From Coraliomargarita algicola (lineage in GTDB: Bacteria; Verrucomicrobiota; Verrucomicrobiia; Opitutales; Coraliomargaritaceae), in NCBI RefSeq assembly GCF_033878955.1, contig NZ_CP138858.1:4987001-5051000 (forward strand): DNA of 64,000 nt, written 5' to 3'. Of the stretch, positions 35,893 through 44,400 are shown piece by piece; positions within the stretch are counted from its first letter, which is position 1, and each line of letters starts with the position of its first letter. Made by a program: the position numbers and the translations under genes. Under the pieces are notes generated by a model. That model ran no database searches and had not been told where the DNA came from. It saw only the letters and a program-made list of their open reading frames with translations.

Positions 35893-38800
35893 ATGCCTGA
35901 ACTCAGTGAGCAGATGATTCATTCGCTTCAAGACTTGGATGAGGCGAAGCGTCAATTACAGCAGTTGAGCAAAGAGTTAAGAGATTTGCGAGCGAGTGAG
36001 ATGTATCATCGCACAACCTTTAACTCTATTGGTGATGCTGTGATGACCACAGATGCGAGTGGGCGTATTTTGAAAATGAACCGAGTGGCTGAAGAGTTGA
36101 CTGGTTGGACGACTGGCGAGGCCTATGGTCGAGATTCCCGTGAGGTCTTTCGAATCATCAATACCATCTCACGTGAAATAGCAGAAAGCCCCGTGGAGCG
36201 TGTTTTACGTGAGGGGGTAGTCGTTGGTTTAGCGAATCATACTTCTTTGCTTTCCAAGGATGGAAAAGAATACCCGATCGCGGATAGTGGTGCACCGATT
36301 AAAGATGATTCAAATGTCATGATGGGGGTGGTGCTCGTATTTCACGATGTATCTCTGCATTATGAGAACGAAGCCAAAATTCGTCGTAATGAACAGTTTC
36401 TTGCTTCTCTTTTGGAAAACAGTCCATTGCCGACATGGATTGCTGGAGCGGATGGTTATGTGATTCGCACGAATCCTGTCTTGTGTCAGAAACTAAATCT
36501 TTCGTCGGATGCAATTATCGGGCATTATAATCCTTTGAAAGATCCTAACTTGGAGCAGGCGGGGGTCATGCATAAGGTTCATCAGGTTTTTTATGAGAAC
36601 AAAGTCGCAGTTTTCGAGTTATTATGGCAGCCTCATTTATTTTCTGAAGGGTATAATGAAGGCCATGCGCGTCATGTGAACGTCATTTTATATCCTATCA
36701 CGAATGATGCGGGAGTCTTAAACAATGTGGTTTGTCAATGGGCAGATGTCACGGAAGCTAAAGAGGCCGAATTGGCCCTAGAGCATACAAAGACGCTTTT
36801 CCGTATGTCACGAGATCTGGCCGCAGTGGGAGCTTGGAGTCTAGATATACAAACTGGAGTGTTTGAGTGGTCTAAAGAGACCTTCCAGATCATGGGGCGT
36901 GATCCTGAAAAATTCTTTCCTACGCTGGAAACTGTGGATGTGGTTTTCTACGAGAATGACCAGCAAATCTGGGAAGAGCATATCAAGAAGTCTTTAGAGG
37001 AGGCGCGACCCCATCATTTTGAACTCCGAATTGTGCAGCCGGGGGGCAACGTACGCCAAATATCTGTAACAGGGAAGATGCGTTGGGATGCTCAGGGCGA
37101 GCCCACTGTCTTGTCCGGAGTGATGCGTGATGTGACTGATGAGCGGAAAAAAGAGGCTCGCCTAAAGATGATTTCAGAGGCCACTGAGAATGCATACAGT
37201 GGTTTCGATATCGTCGACCAAGATGGTAAATTTGTGTATGCAAACAAATCTTACTTGGATATGTGGGGCTATGATCGCTTGGAAGAAATCGTCGGCACTT
37301 CACCTGCGGGCCATTGTGTCGATCCAGAGATGCCCGCGCGCATCATCGCGACGGTTAAAAAGCATGGTCGCTTTGAGCAGATTTTTGAAGCCAAGCGTAA
37401 GGATGGTACTCACTTCACTGTGTTAATGAATGGTGGCATCAGTCACGATGAATATGGTCGTGAACTTTATTTTTCCTATTCTTTGGATATCACAGAGCGT
37501 GAATTGAATAATGCTAGACTGCAGCACCTAACGACAGTGCTTCGCTCTGTGCGTAAGGTGAACCAATTGATTACACGTAAGCAACCCGATGCGAATACCC
37601 TGTTGCGCGAGGTCACACGTATACTTGTGCGTGATCGTGGATACAGTTATGTTAGTTGTGCTTTGGTGGATCGGCACGGCAATGTTTCTGACTTTTTGGA
37701 ATCGGCCGATCAGAGTGAGCATTGCGCTTTATCGATAAACTGTGAAATTGGGCAACCACTCACGTGTTATAATTTATTCTGTGCAAAAGATCACTGCATG
37801 CATTATAAAGACAGCTGCGATCTTTCTGCGATTCAGGCTTCTGAGGTCGAATCAAGTGATATCCAGGAGAGTCATCGCTTTTGCGGTTTGCTTGAATATG
37901 AGCAAATCGTCTACGGAGTCCTCACGATTTGCACTGCCCAAGGTGTTCAAGCCACCGAAGAGGAATTGGCTCTCTTCAAAGAAATGTGCAACGACATAGC
38001 CTTTGCACTGCACAGTATCGAACTCGAAGCGCAGAAGCAGGAAGCCTTTCAGCATATGGCGCTCGCCAAATCAGAGGCAGAGGTCGCTAATCGCGCTAAA
38101 GATGAATTTTTGGCTGTGATGAGCCATGAATTAAGAACACCTCTCAATCCTATTTTGGGTTTTACAGATTTATTGAGAAAGGGGGCGACTCCAGAAGATT
38201 TGGAGCTATTGGATATTATTTATCGCTCCGGTGAGCGACAATTGAAATTAATTGAAGCCATTCTTGATTATACACGATTGGATCAAGGTAAGCTCAATCA
38301 GAACAATACGACTTTCAATTTGTTAGAAATCTGTCGTTTGGCCTTCGATGGCATTCGTCCAATGAGCGACGGTTTAGCATACGAATTCGTCAACGGTCAG
38401 GGGGACTTGATGGCTATTAGTGAGACGCTTAAGGTCGTCCACGATTCAGAAATACTGTTACGTATTTTGAGTAACTTATTACAGAATGCATGTAAATATA
38501 CCGACGAAGGCTATGTACGTTTAACGGTCGGTCAGGTGCACTCGTCCAGTTCGGATTTGCCGGAGTTTTGTTTCATCATTGAAGATAGTGGCATCGGGAT
38601 TTCAACGGAATCCAAGGAGAAAATTTTTAACGCCTTTACACAGGTGGATAGCTCATGCTCCCGTGCACACGGAGGCCTCGGGTTGGGACTCGCCATTTGT
38701 AGTAAGTTGATTGCTTTTTCTAACGGTAGAATTGAGGTGTCCAGCCAGGCGGGCAAAGGCAGCACCTTTACCGTTACGCTTCCACTTGAAATTCAAGAGC

Positions 38801-39234
38801 CTGAGTTGCCACACTCGACTCAGCCCGAGGCTGGTGAAGGGCAAGCCGGCGGTTCTGCTGCGCTTCGCAGCTTACGTTTATTACTAGTCGAAGACGATGG
38901 CTTCAACCGTCTCTACTTTGAATCGCTGATGAAAAAAATCGGGCTCGATTATACGCTCGCCGATGGCGGTCATACTGCTATCGAGGCTTGCCGTCAAAAA
39001 AAGTTTGATGTGATTTTGATGGATTTACACATGCCTGAGCTCAGCGGTTTTGAAACCATGGATCTTATACGTAGCGAGGGGGCCAATAGAGCCACTCCCA
39101 TTTATGCATTAACGGCTGACAACTCAGTCGGTATGCATGAGCAATGTTTATCGACTGGCATGGTTGATGTTTTAACCAAGCCAATCTCTCCAAATCAGTT
39201 GGAAGAGATCCTCGAAGCAATCGCTCAAAAATGA
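35893..39234 (+). CDS. hybrid sensor histidine kinase, PAS x4, GAF, HisKA, ATPase, REC
   Basis: 1113 residues, no membrane segment, so cytoplasmic. An N-terminal coiled coil (MIHSLQDLDEAKRQLQQL) leads into PAS-type domains at about 40-155, 170-290, 305-420 and 425-535. A GAF domain at about 550-720 contains the cysteine-rich insert CYNLFCAKDHCMHYKDSC. HisKA has the phospho-His in FLAVMSHELRTPLNPI (about 744); the ATPase has LLQNACKYTD, IEDSGIGIS and GGLGLGLAIC. The receiver at about 990-1113 has LLLVEDDGFN and the phospho-Asp in ILMDLHMPELSG (about 1041), then ALTAD and TKP. Output must pass by phosphorelay or by the receiver itself. No obvious partner is adjacent. Confidence 0.93.
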   Translation: MPELSEQMIHSLQDLDEAKRQLQQLSKELRDLRASEMYHRTTFNSIGDAVMTTDASGRILKMNRVAEELTGWTTGEAYGRDSREVFRIINTISREIAESPVERVLREGVVVGLANHTSLLSKDGKEYPIADSGAPIKDDSNVMMGVVLVFHDVSLHYENEAKIRRNEQFLASLLENSPLPTWIAGADGYVIRTNPVLCQKLNLSSDAIIGHYNPLKDPNLEQAGVMHKVHQVFYENKVAVFELLWQPHLFSEGYNEGHARHVNVILYPITNDAGVLNNVVCQWADVTEAKEAELALEHTKTLFRMSRDLAAVGAWSLDIQTGVFEWSKETFQIMGRDPEKFFPTLETVDVVFYENDQQIWEEHIKKSLEEARPHHFELRIVQPGGNVRQISVTGKMRWDAQGEPTVLSGVMRDVTDERKKEARLKMISEATENAYSGFDIVDQDGKFVYANKSYLDMWGYDRLEEIVGTSPAGHCVDPEMPARIIATVKKHGRFEQIFEAKRKDGTHFTVLMNGGISHDEYGRELYFSYSLDITERELNNARLQHLTTVLRSVRKVNQLITRKQPDANTLLREVTRILVRDRGYSYVSCALVDRHGNVSDFLESADQSEHCALSINCEIGQPLTCYNLFCAKDHCMHYKDSCDLSAIQASEVESSDIQESHRFCGLLEYEQIVYGVLTICTAQGVQATEEELALFKEMCNDIAFALHSIELEAQKQEAFQHMALAKSEAEVANRAKDEFLAVMSHELRTPLNPILGFTDLLRKGATPEDLELLDIIYRSGERQLKLIEAILDYTRLDQGKLNQNNTTFNLLEICRLAFDGIRPMSDGLAYEFVNGQGDLMAISETLKVVHDSEILLRILSNLLQNACKYTDEGYVRLTVGQVHSSSSDLPEFCFIIEDSGIGISTESKEKIFNAFTQVDSSCSRAHGGLGLGLAICSKLIAFSNGRIEVSSQAGKGSTFTVTLPLEIQEPELPHSTQPEAGEGQAGGSAALRSLRLLLVEDDGFNRLYFESLMKKIGLDYTLADGGHTAIEACRQKKFDVILMDLHMPELSGFETMDLIRSEGANRATPIYALTADNSVGMHEQCLSTGMVDVLTKPISPNQLEEILEAIAQK

Positions 39235-39295
39235 TGCTAGAACTCTTGGTTACGTGAGGCTTGCTGTATCTCTTGTGAAGCTAAATGGAATCCGG

Positions 39296-40459
39296 CTACA
39301 AGCGCTCCGGAAGATCTCCCGCTTGCCACAGTTCGAGTAACGAGTCGATTTGTGCAAAGCTAGGTGATTCGCCCGTTCGCACAAAATAGCCGCTACAGCA
39401 GACTCCGGCTAGTAGTATGCCTAGATCGTCCAACTCGAGCAAAGCGCCACTCAGGCAACCCGCCCCAAAATGATCGCCGGCCCCGGTAGATATCAGGGGC
39501 GTTTTGACCACTGGCCCCGGAACATAGACCGTACCTTGGGCACTCGCGCAGGCGGCTCCGTCGTTCGGGTGGATCACGATGCGGTCCACTTCGATGCGTT
39601 CTTTTAAAAAGGTAGCCAAAGCCGCCACCGATTCCGGAGCTTTTTGACCATTAAAATCGCCCCCCAAATAGGCTCCCATTTGCCAAGCCTCTTTTAGGTT
39701 GAAGCTCAGCAGGGTATGACACTGAGCAGTGATCGCTGGCAGGTCTAAAAGCAGGCGCTCCAGATCTTCCCGGGGGCGTTGTTCAAATTCCGCGAGGTCC
39801 ATAAAAAACGGAAGTTTCTTTTTTTTGACCCCTAATTTACTGAGTCGGCTGGCAATTTGATTCCAAATCTCGCCGACATTTGGCAGTTTGCCCCAATTCA
39901 CAGCCGCGATAAAGTCGCTGTCCTTCAGTAACTGGTCCAACTCATCGGCACCGACAGTCAGTAGCAGCCGTTCCCATGTGATTTCAGAGCAGCTACGCAT
40001 ATCACAGAGCATGACTTTGCCATCCTCAAATTCCAGACAATCGCTATGGGCCGGTTCTGCGAGCGAGAAAAGGCGTGTCGTTTTGCTTGCCAAGGCATCT
40101 TCGAAGATTGGGAGTATCGCGTCGCGCCCCATGGCACCGATGTAGGTCAGGTCGATCTGTGAGTCATGTATTCCATGCAGCGCTGCAGTGAGCAGTGGGC
40201 CATTACCTCCAAATTTATCACCATTATGATGAACCGAGTAGGAAGCCGCGATGCCAGCCGCTGCAGCGATCTTGGGCCCTAATTCAGCCATCGTTGCCGG
40301 TTGCTCCATACGAATAAAAGTATCGATGAAGCCGTCGAAGCCCGCGATGCCTTGAGGTTTATGGCTGGAGCCCGTCTTGAGACGATCACGAATGCCGGGC
40401 AGTTCGGACGACAGTTCACTAATTGTAGAATAAATTCGGGTCTCTGAGCTCATAAGCAT
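39296..40459 (-). CDS. PfkB family carbohydrate kinase
   Basis: 387 residues. The ribokinase fold shows GIAGFDGFIDTFIRME near the N-terminus, GGNGPLLTAALHG (sugar-binding Gly-Gly-Asn), and the C-terminal PfkB signature PLISTGAGDHFGAGCL with the catalytic Asp. It phosphorylates a sugar; the sugar cannot be read from sequence. Two in-frame starts are equally good (40459 and 40453). It converges on the hybrid kinase gene and diverges from tRNA-Gly. Confidence 0.85.
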   Translation of the reverse strand: MLMSSETRIYSTISELSSELPGIRDRLKTGSSHKPQGIAGFDGFIDTFIRMEQPATMAELGPKIAAAAGIAASYSVHHNGDKFGGNGPLLTAALHGIHDSQIDLTYIGAMGRDAILPIFEDALASKTTRLFSLAEPAHSDCLEFEDGKVMLCDMRSCSEITWERLLLTVGADELDQLLKDSDFIAAVNWGKLPNVGEIWNQIASRLSKLGVKKKKLPFFMDLAEFEQRPREDLERLLLDLPAITAQCHTLLSFNLKEAWQMGAYLGGDFNGQKAPESVAALATFLKERIEVDRIVIHPNDGAACASAQGTVYVPGPVVKTPLISTGAGDHFGAGCLSGALLELDDLGILLAGVCCSGYFVRTGESPSFAQIDSLLELWQAGDLPERL

Positions 40460-40622
40460 CTAATTAACAAAGTTTTGGAGTTATACCAAATATATTTTTA
40501 ATCTTTGTAATTCTGACCGGGCACACTGGGCAGCTCCGAGGGGCCAATAAAATGCACTTTTTTCTTAATTCCTGACTTGACCCATGGGTAAGAGCTTCGC
40601 CATCTTCCCAACCTTCAATCAC

Positions 40623-40697
<75 letters not shown>

Positions 40698-40750
40698 GTA
40701 TCGAGTGCCTCCTCGCTGGATTGCGAGAATTTTGGGGAATGAATTGGGGA

Positions 40751-42988
40751 TTAGGCGCCGATGGCGACGATCACATCATCGATGGATTCGGCACTCTTGA
40801 TTTGTTTGCGCAGGCGTTCAGTGCGGCAGGTCTTGGCGATGTCTGCTAGTGTGGCTAAGTGGCCTTCACTGTCGCCTTTGGGGCTGATGATGAAGAAGAC
40901 GTAGTCAATGGCTTCACTCTGGCCAGGTATAGTTAGGCCTTCGCTGAGTTGAGCGACAAAGCAAATGCGGTAATCGAGGTCTTCGCAATAGACGTGAGGG
41001 ATCGCGATGCCATGGCCCAGGAAAGCTGGGAAGACGCGGCCTTGTTCAGCCAAATCGGTGAGCACTTGCTCTCGCGAGATGGTGGGGACGTGTTCGTTCG
41101 CGACCTGCGCGAGTTGTTGGTAGAGGCTTTCGATGCTGTTGCACTCTAGTTTTAGGAATCCGCCACTATGGAGCGCTCGTAGTAAAAAGCCCTCTGCGCG
41201 GCGCAGGCATATAACTTCGTCTTCTGTTTTCACAATTTCTTTTAGGCTGGCGTCGTGGGGCACGGCTTTGAGTTGTTTACCACGACGGATAAAGAGCGGG
41301 TGCCAGTCGCCGGAGGCGAGGCTTTTGCCCTCTTCCCACAGCACTGTTTCGAAATTACTTTCGCCCTGTAGCAGTTCACTGCCAATTACGGCGGGGCGTG
41401 ATAGGTCGCCAAATACTGACTGTCCGGTCAGTTGATCTTCGGTGGTGGGGCTGTCCAATGGGATCCAGCCAAAGACTTTTTCGTTATCCAGCACTTCACC
41501 CCAGCGTTGCATTAAGATTTGGTTTAATTCGATGTTATCGGTCAATGCGAGCACATATCCTGCGCCAAAGAGCGCCTGTTCTTCTTCGTAGAGTTTCTCG
41601 GCTTCCATGCCATCGCGCAGTAGGGCGGGCAGGCCTTCTTTTTTGGCGAGTGCAATATTGCGGGCATTGGTATCGAGTAGCAATACGTGTTGCTCATCCT
41701 GGCGCATCAGTTTACGCGCCAGTTCGCGTCCAAAATGGTGGGCGCCGATGATCACCCAGTCATTGGGAGCGGGGCGCTGGAGGCCCAGCATCTTAGCAAA
41801 TAATCCTGCAGACAAGCCTTGGATCAATACTGTGGCGCAGATCACTGAGTAGACGAATGATTCCAATAGCGCCGGATCACCGACCGGATTGTCATTGTGG
41901 CTGAGGCTCAAGGCGAAGAGTGAGGCCATCGAGGCGGCGACCACGCCCCGGGGAGCCACCCAACTGAGCAGCGCTTTTTCCCGGATATTGAGCGGTGTGC
42001 CCCATGCCGAGGCTGCGATACTGATCGGGCGGATGATCAGGATCACCGAAAAGAGGACCCAGCCGCCTCCCATGGTAAAGAAGTCGATGAATTGTTGGAG
42101 CTCCAGGCGCGCAACTAATAGTAGAAACAGCATGCCGATCAGTAGGTCGACGATTTCCGCTTTGAAGGCTTTTATCTCACGTAACTGGCGCGGTTTTTTG
42201 ATGCCGACAATCATGCCCGCAATCGTGACCGATAGTAGGCCGGCCTCTGGCTTAATGAGTTCGGTGGCCCCAAAGATCAGCATGGCGCTGGCGAGTGCGA
42301 AGGCATTGGCGATGTTATCCGGCACCCAGTGCTTTTTCATCATCCAGTAGATGGAGTAGCCGCCAATAAAGCCGATCGCGGCACCACTGGCCACGCGTAA
42401 TAGGAAGCTCGGAATGGCGACTGCGCCGCCGCCTTCCACGACCCATTCAAAACAGAGAATCGCGGTGAATACTCCGATCGTATCAATTAACACACCTTCC
42501 CAGTGGAGGATGCTACCCAGTTTCTGTTGCACCCGAATCCGGCGCAGCAGGGGGACGATCACTGTGGGCCCGGTCACGATAATCAAGCTGCCCATCAGCA
42601 GGGCAAAGGCCGGTGAGGTATCAAAGACCAGATAGGCGGTCAAACCAGAGCCGAGCCAGGTAATGAGCACCCCCACGGTGAGCAGGCGCTTGATGACGGT
42701 TGAAGTTTCTTTAAACTCTTTTAAGTCCAGCGTGAGCGCGCCTTCGAACAGGATCAATCCCACTGCCAGTGAGACGATCATCGGCAGTAAGTCGCCCAAG
42801 GCATTGGGGTCCAGTAGCTCCAGACCTTCCGGGCCTAGAGCAAAGCCCCCCAGTAGTAGTAGGACGATGGTGGGCAATTGTAAGCGGCGCGAGAGCACCG
42901 TAAGCAAGCAACCGGCGCCGACCGCGAAACAGAGGGCCCAGAGTGCATCCTGGGAGCTGCCCATTGCGAGCTGTGTCAATGAATTCAT
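40751..42988 (-). CDS. CPA1 cation:proton antiporter fused to TrkA-N-like and PTS EIIA domains
   Basis: 745 residues. Residues 15-400 are 12-13 helices of a Na+/H+ exchanger (LGGFALGPEGLELLDP, SLAVGLILFEGAL, GPTVIVPLLRRIRV, VAPRGVVAASMASLF). Residues 410-530 are a nucleotide-binding TrkA-like part (DWVIIGAHHFGRELARKL), whose usual GxGxxG is altered to GAHHFG. Residues 595-745 are a fructose/nitrogen-type PTS EIIA domain with its phospho-His in GHGIAIPH (about 665). The layout suggests antiport controlled by nucleotide or NAD binding and by phosphorylation from a PTS chain. No other PTS genes are in view. It lies 48 bp downstream of cysE. Confidence 0.9.
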   Translation of the reverse strand: MNSLTQLAMGSSQDALWALCFAVGAGCLLTVLSRRLQLPTIVLLLLGGFALGPEGLELLDPNALGDLLPMIVSLAVGLILFEGALTLDLKEFKETSTVIKRLLTVGVLITWLGSGLTAYLVFDTSPAFALLMGSLIIVTGPTVIVPLLRRIRVQQKLGSILHWEGVLIDTIGVFTAILCFEWVVEGGGAVAIPSFLLRVASGAAIGFIGGYSIYWMMKKHWVPDNIANAFALASAMLIFGATELIKPEAGLLSVTIAGMIVGIKKPRQLREIKAFKAEIVDLLIGMLFLLLVARLELQQFIDFFTMGGGWVLFSVILIIRPISIAASAWGTPLNIREKALLSWVAPRGVVAASMASLFALSLSHNDNPVGDPALLESFVYSVICATVLIQGLSAGLFAKMLGLQRPAPNDWVIIGAHHFGRELARKLMRQDEQHVLLLDTNARNIALAKKEGLPALLRDGMEAEKLYEEEQALFGAGYVLALTDNIELNQILMQRWGEVLDNEKVFGWIPLDSPTTEDQLTGQSVFGDLSRPAVIGSELLQGESNFETVLWEEGKSLASGDWHPLFIRRGKQLKAVPHDASLKEIVKTEDEVICLRRAEGFLLRALHSGGFLKLECNSIESLYQQLAQVANEHVPTISREQVLTDLAEQGRVFPAFLGHGIAIPHVYCEDLDYRICFVAQLSEGLTIPGQSEAIDYVFFIISPKGDSEGHLATLADIAKTCRTERLRKQIKSAESIDDVIVAIGA

Positions 42989-43036
42989 TGGTTGTGTGTT
43001 TATATCGGGTTCACCGTTTGTCTAGCTTTGTCTAGA

Positions 43037-43855
43037 TTAGTCCAGTTTGTGGCACATTCCGAGTGCCGGGCAGACTTCGGAGGCCTGGCCGATGACTTGT
43101 GCCGGCACGCCGGCGACGCTGGTGTGTGGGGGCACATCTTTAAGCACGACGCTGCCTGCACCGACCTTGGCGCCTTCGCCAATTTCCACATTGCCTAGAA
43201 TTTTGGCCCCGGCCCCGAGTAGCACACCAGTGCGCACCTTGGGGTGACGATCGCCGCGTTCTTTGCCGGTGCCCCCGAGTGTGACCTCGTGCAGGATGGA
43301 TACATTGCTTTCGATGACAGTGGTTTCGCCAGCCACAAAGCTGGTGGCGTGGTCCAGTAAAATGCCGCAGCCGATCTTGGCTGCGGGGTGGATGTCGACT
43401 GCGAAAGTCTCCGAAATCAGGCTTTGGAGGTAGAGCGCAAATTCAGTGCGCTTTTGATTCCACAAGTAGTGAGCGACTCGGTAGCAGATCAGAGCTTGCA
43501 AGCCTTTGAAGTAGAGCAGGGGGGTGAGCACGTTGGGGCAGGCTGGGTCGCGCTCGTTGACTGCAATCATATCGCAGGCCACATGTTGTAAAATGGCCGG
43601 CTGATGCAGGAAAGCTTCCATGAAGGTATCATGCAGCACCTCAATCGACGCCGAATGGTTTACCAGCTTGCGCGTCAGGCGGAAGGTCAGGCATTCCGCA
43701 AAAGATCCGCGGTGGAGCACCGTTTCGTTGAGTAAAGTCGTGAGCGCAGGTTCGCGCTCCACGATGTCATGGGCGTGACGTCGTATTTCGTTCCAGTGGG
43801 CGTCTAAGTCGATAGCTTGCATAAATTCGCAAATAGTTAGAGAGAAGTCGTCCAT
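43037..43855 (-). CDS. cysE: serine O-acetyltransferase
   Basis: 272 residues, as in E. coli CysE (273). Makes O-acetylserine from serine and acetyl-CoA, the first step of cysteine synthesis. Helical N-terminal half, then a left-handed beta-helix with hexapeptide repeats. The active-site stretch is LLDHATSFVAGETTVI, then SILHEVTLGGTGKERGDRHP, with the Asp-His and second His of the family. The C-terminal tail (GQASEVCPALGMCHKLD) differs from the enteric tail, ending Leu-Asp rather than Ile. It is upstream of the antiporter on the same strand. Confidence 0.95.
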   Translation of the reverse strand: MDDFSLTICEFMQAIDLDAHWNEIRRHAHDIVEREPALTTLLNETVLHRGSFAECLTFRLTRKLVNHSASIEVLHDTFMEAFLHQPAILQHVACDMIAVNERDPACPNVLTPLLYFKGLQALICYRVAHYLWNQKRTEFALYLQSLISETFAVDIHPAAKIGCGILLDHATSFVAGETTVIESNVSILHEVTLGGTGKERGDRHPKVRTGVLLGAGAKILGNVEIGEGAKVGAGSVVLKDVPPHTSVAGVPAQVIGQASEVCPALGMCHKLD

Positions 43856-44400
43856 ATGCCACGCTAAAAAAGCAGGAATCTACACAAATTACAGTGTGTG
43901 ACGGGGCATATCTGTGGCAGCGGCATCATTGGACGCTTGCCAGCTCGTGAATCCGGTCATTGCAGGCGGGAATCCGGGGCATCAACTGATTTGAGTGATT
44001 TGTTACATTTCATTTACGATGAGTCGAACGGCTCTGGAATCATGCATGATTCATCTTTTAAGGCCTATTTTGCCTAATTTATGTCCTGCTTTGATTGTAT
44101 CTTTCCTTAATAAAAATCTACTGAATATTTTGTTATGCAACTGCCGGTCGTTATTGACGTTAGATCGGATGCCTCCTGATACGAGCGATATTAAGGCGTT
44201 GGAAAATCTTATGTGAAAGCTGCGTCTGCAATGTGAAGAAAACCGGTCAAATGTCGCGATTTGTGACCTTGGTTAAGCTTATGTCCCAGTGTTTGACTTG
44301 TAGATTCTCCACTTCATTGATCCGCAGCTTTGATGTTTGCGGGCAGCTTCCGTGGGCATCCAACAATTTTGTGAAGAACATTTCATTCGGGATATATAAG
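43856..44400. other. intergenic region, no gene supported
   Basis: 545 bp between cysE (minus) and the giant secreted protein (plus), so it holds both promoters. Several short open frames are present, but none has protein-like composition, signal peptide or ribosome site. A TTGACG near 44154 could be a -35 box but no good -10 follows. AT-rich patches lie near 44060-44130. Confidence 0.55.

Noticed and set aside
43995..44216. 73-residue frame in the cysE/giant-gene gap
   Set aside because: No ribosome site, no recognisable content and not in any operon.
44233..44400. 56-residue N-terminal extension of the giant protein
   Set aside because: It would bury the signal peptide MNFKKLFLIGSFCTALASA. 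The ATG at 44401 is the natural start.
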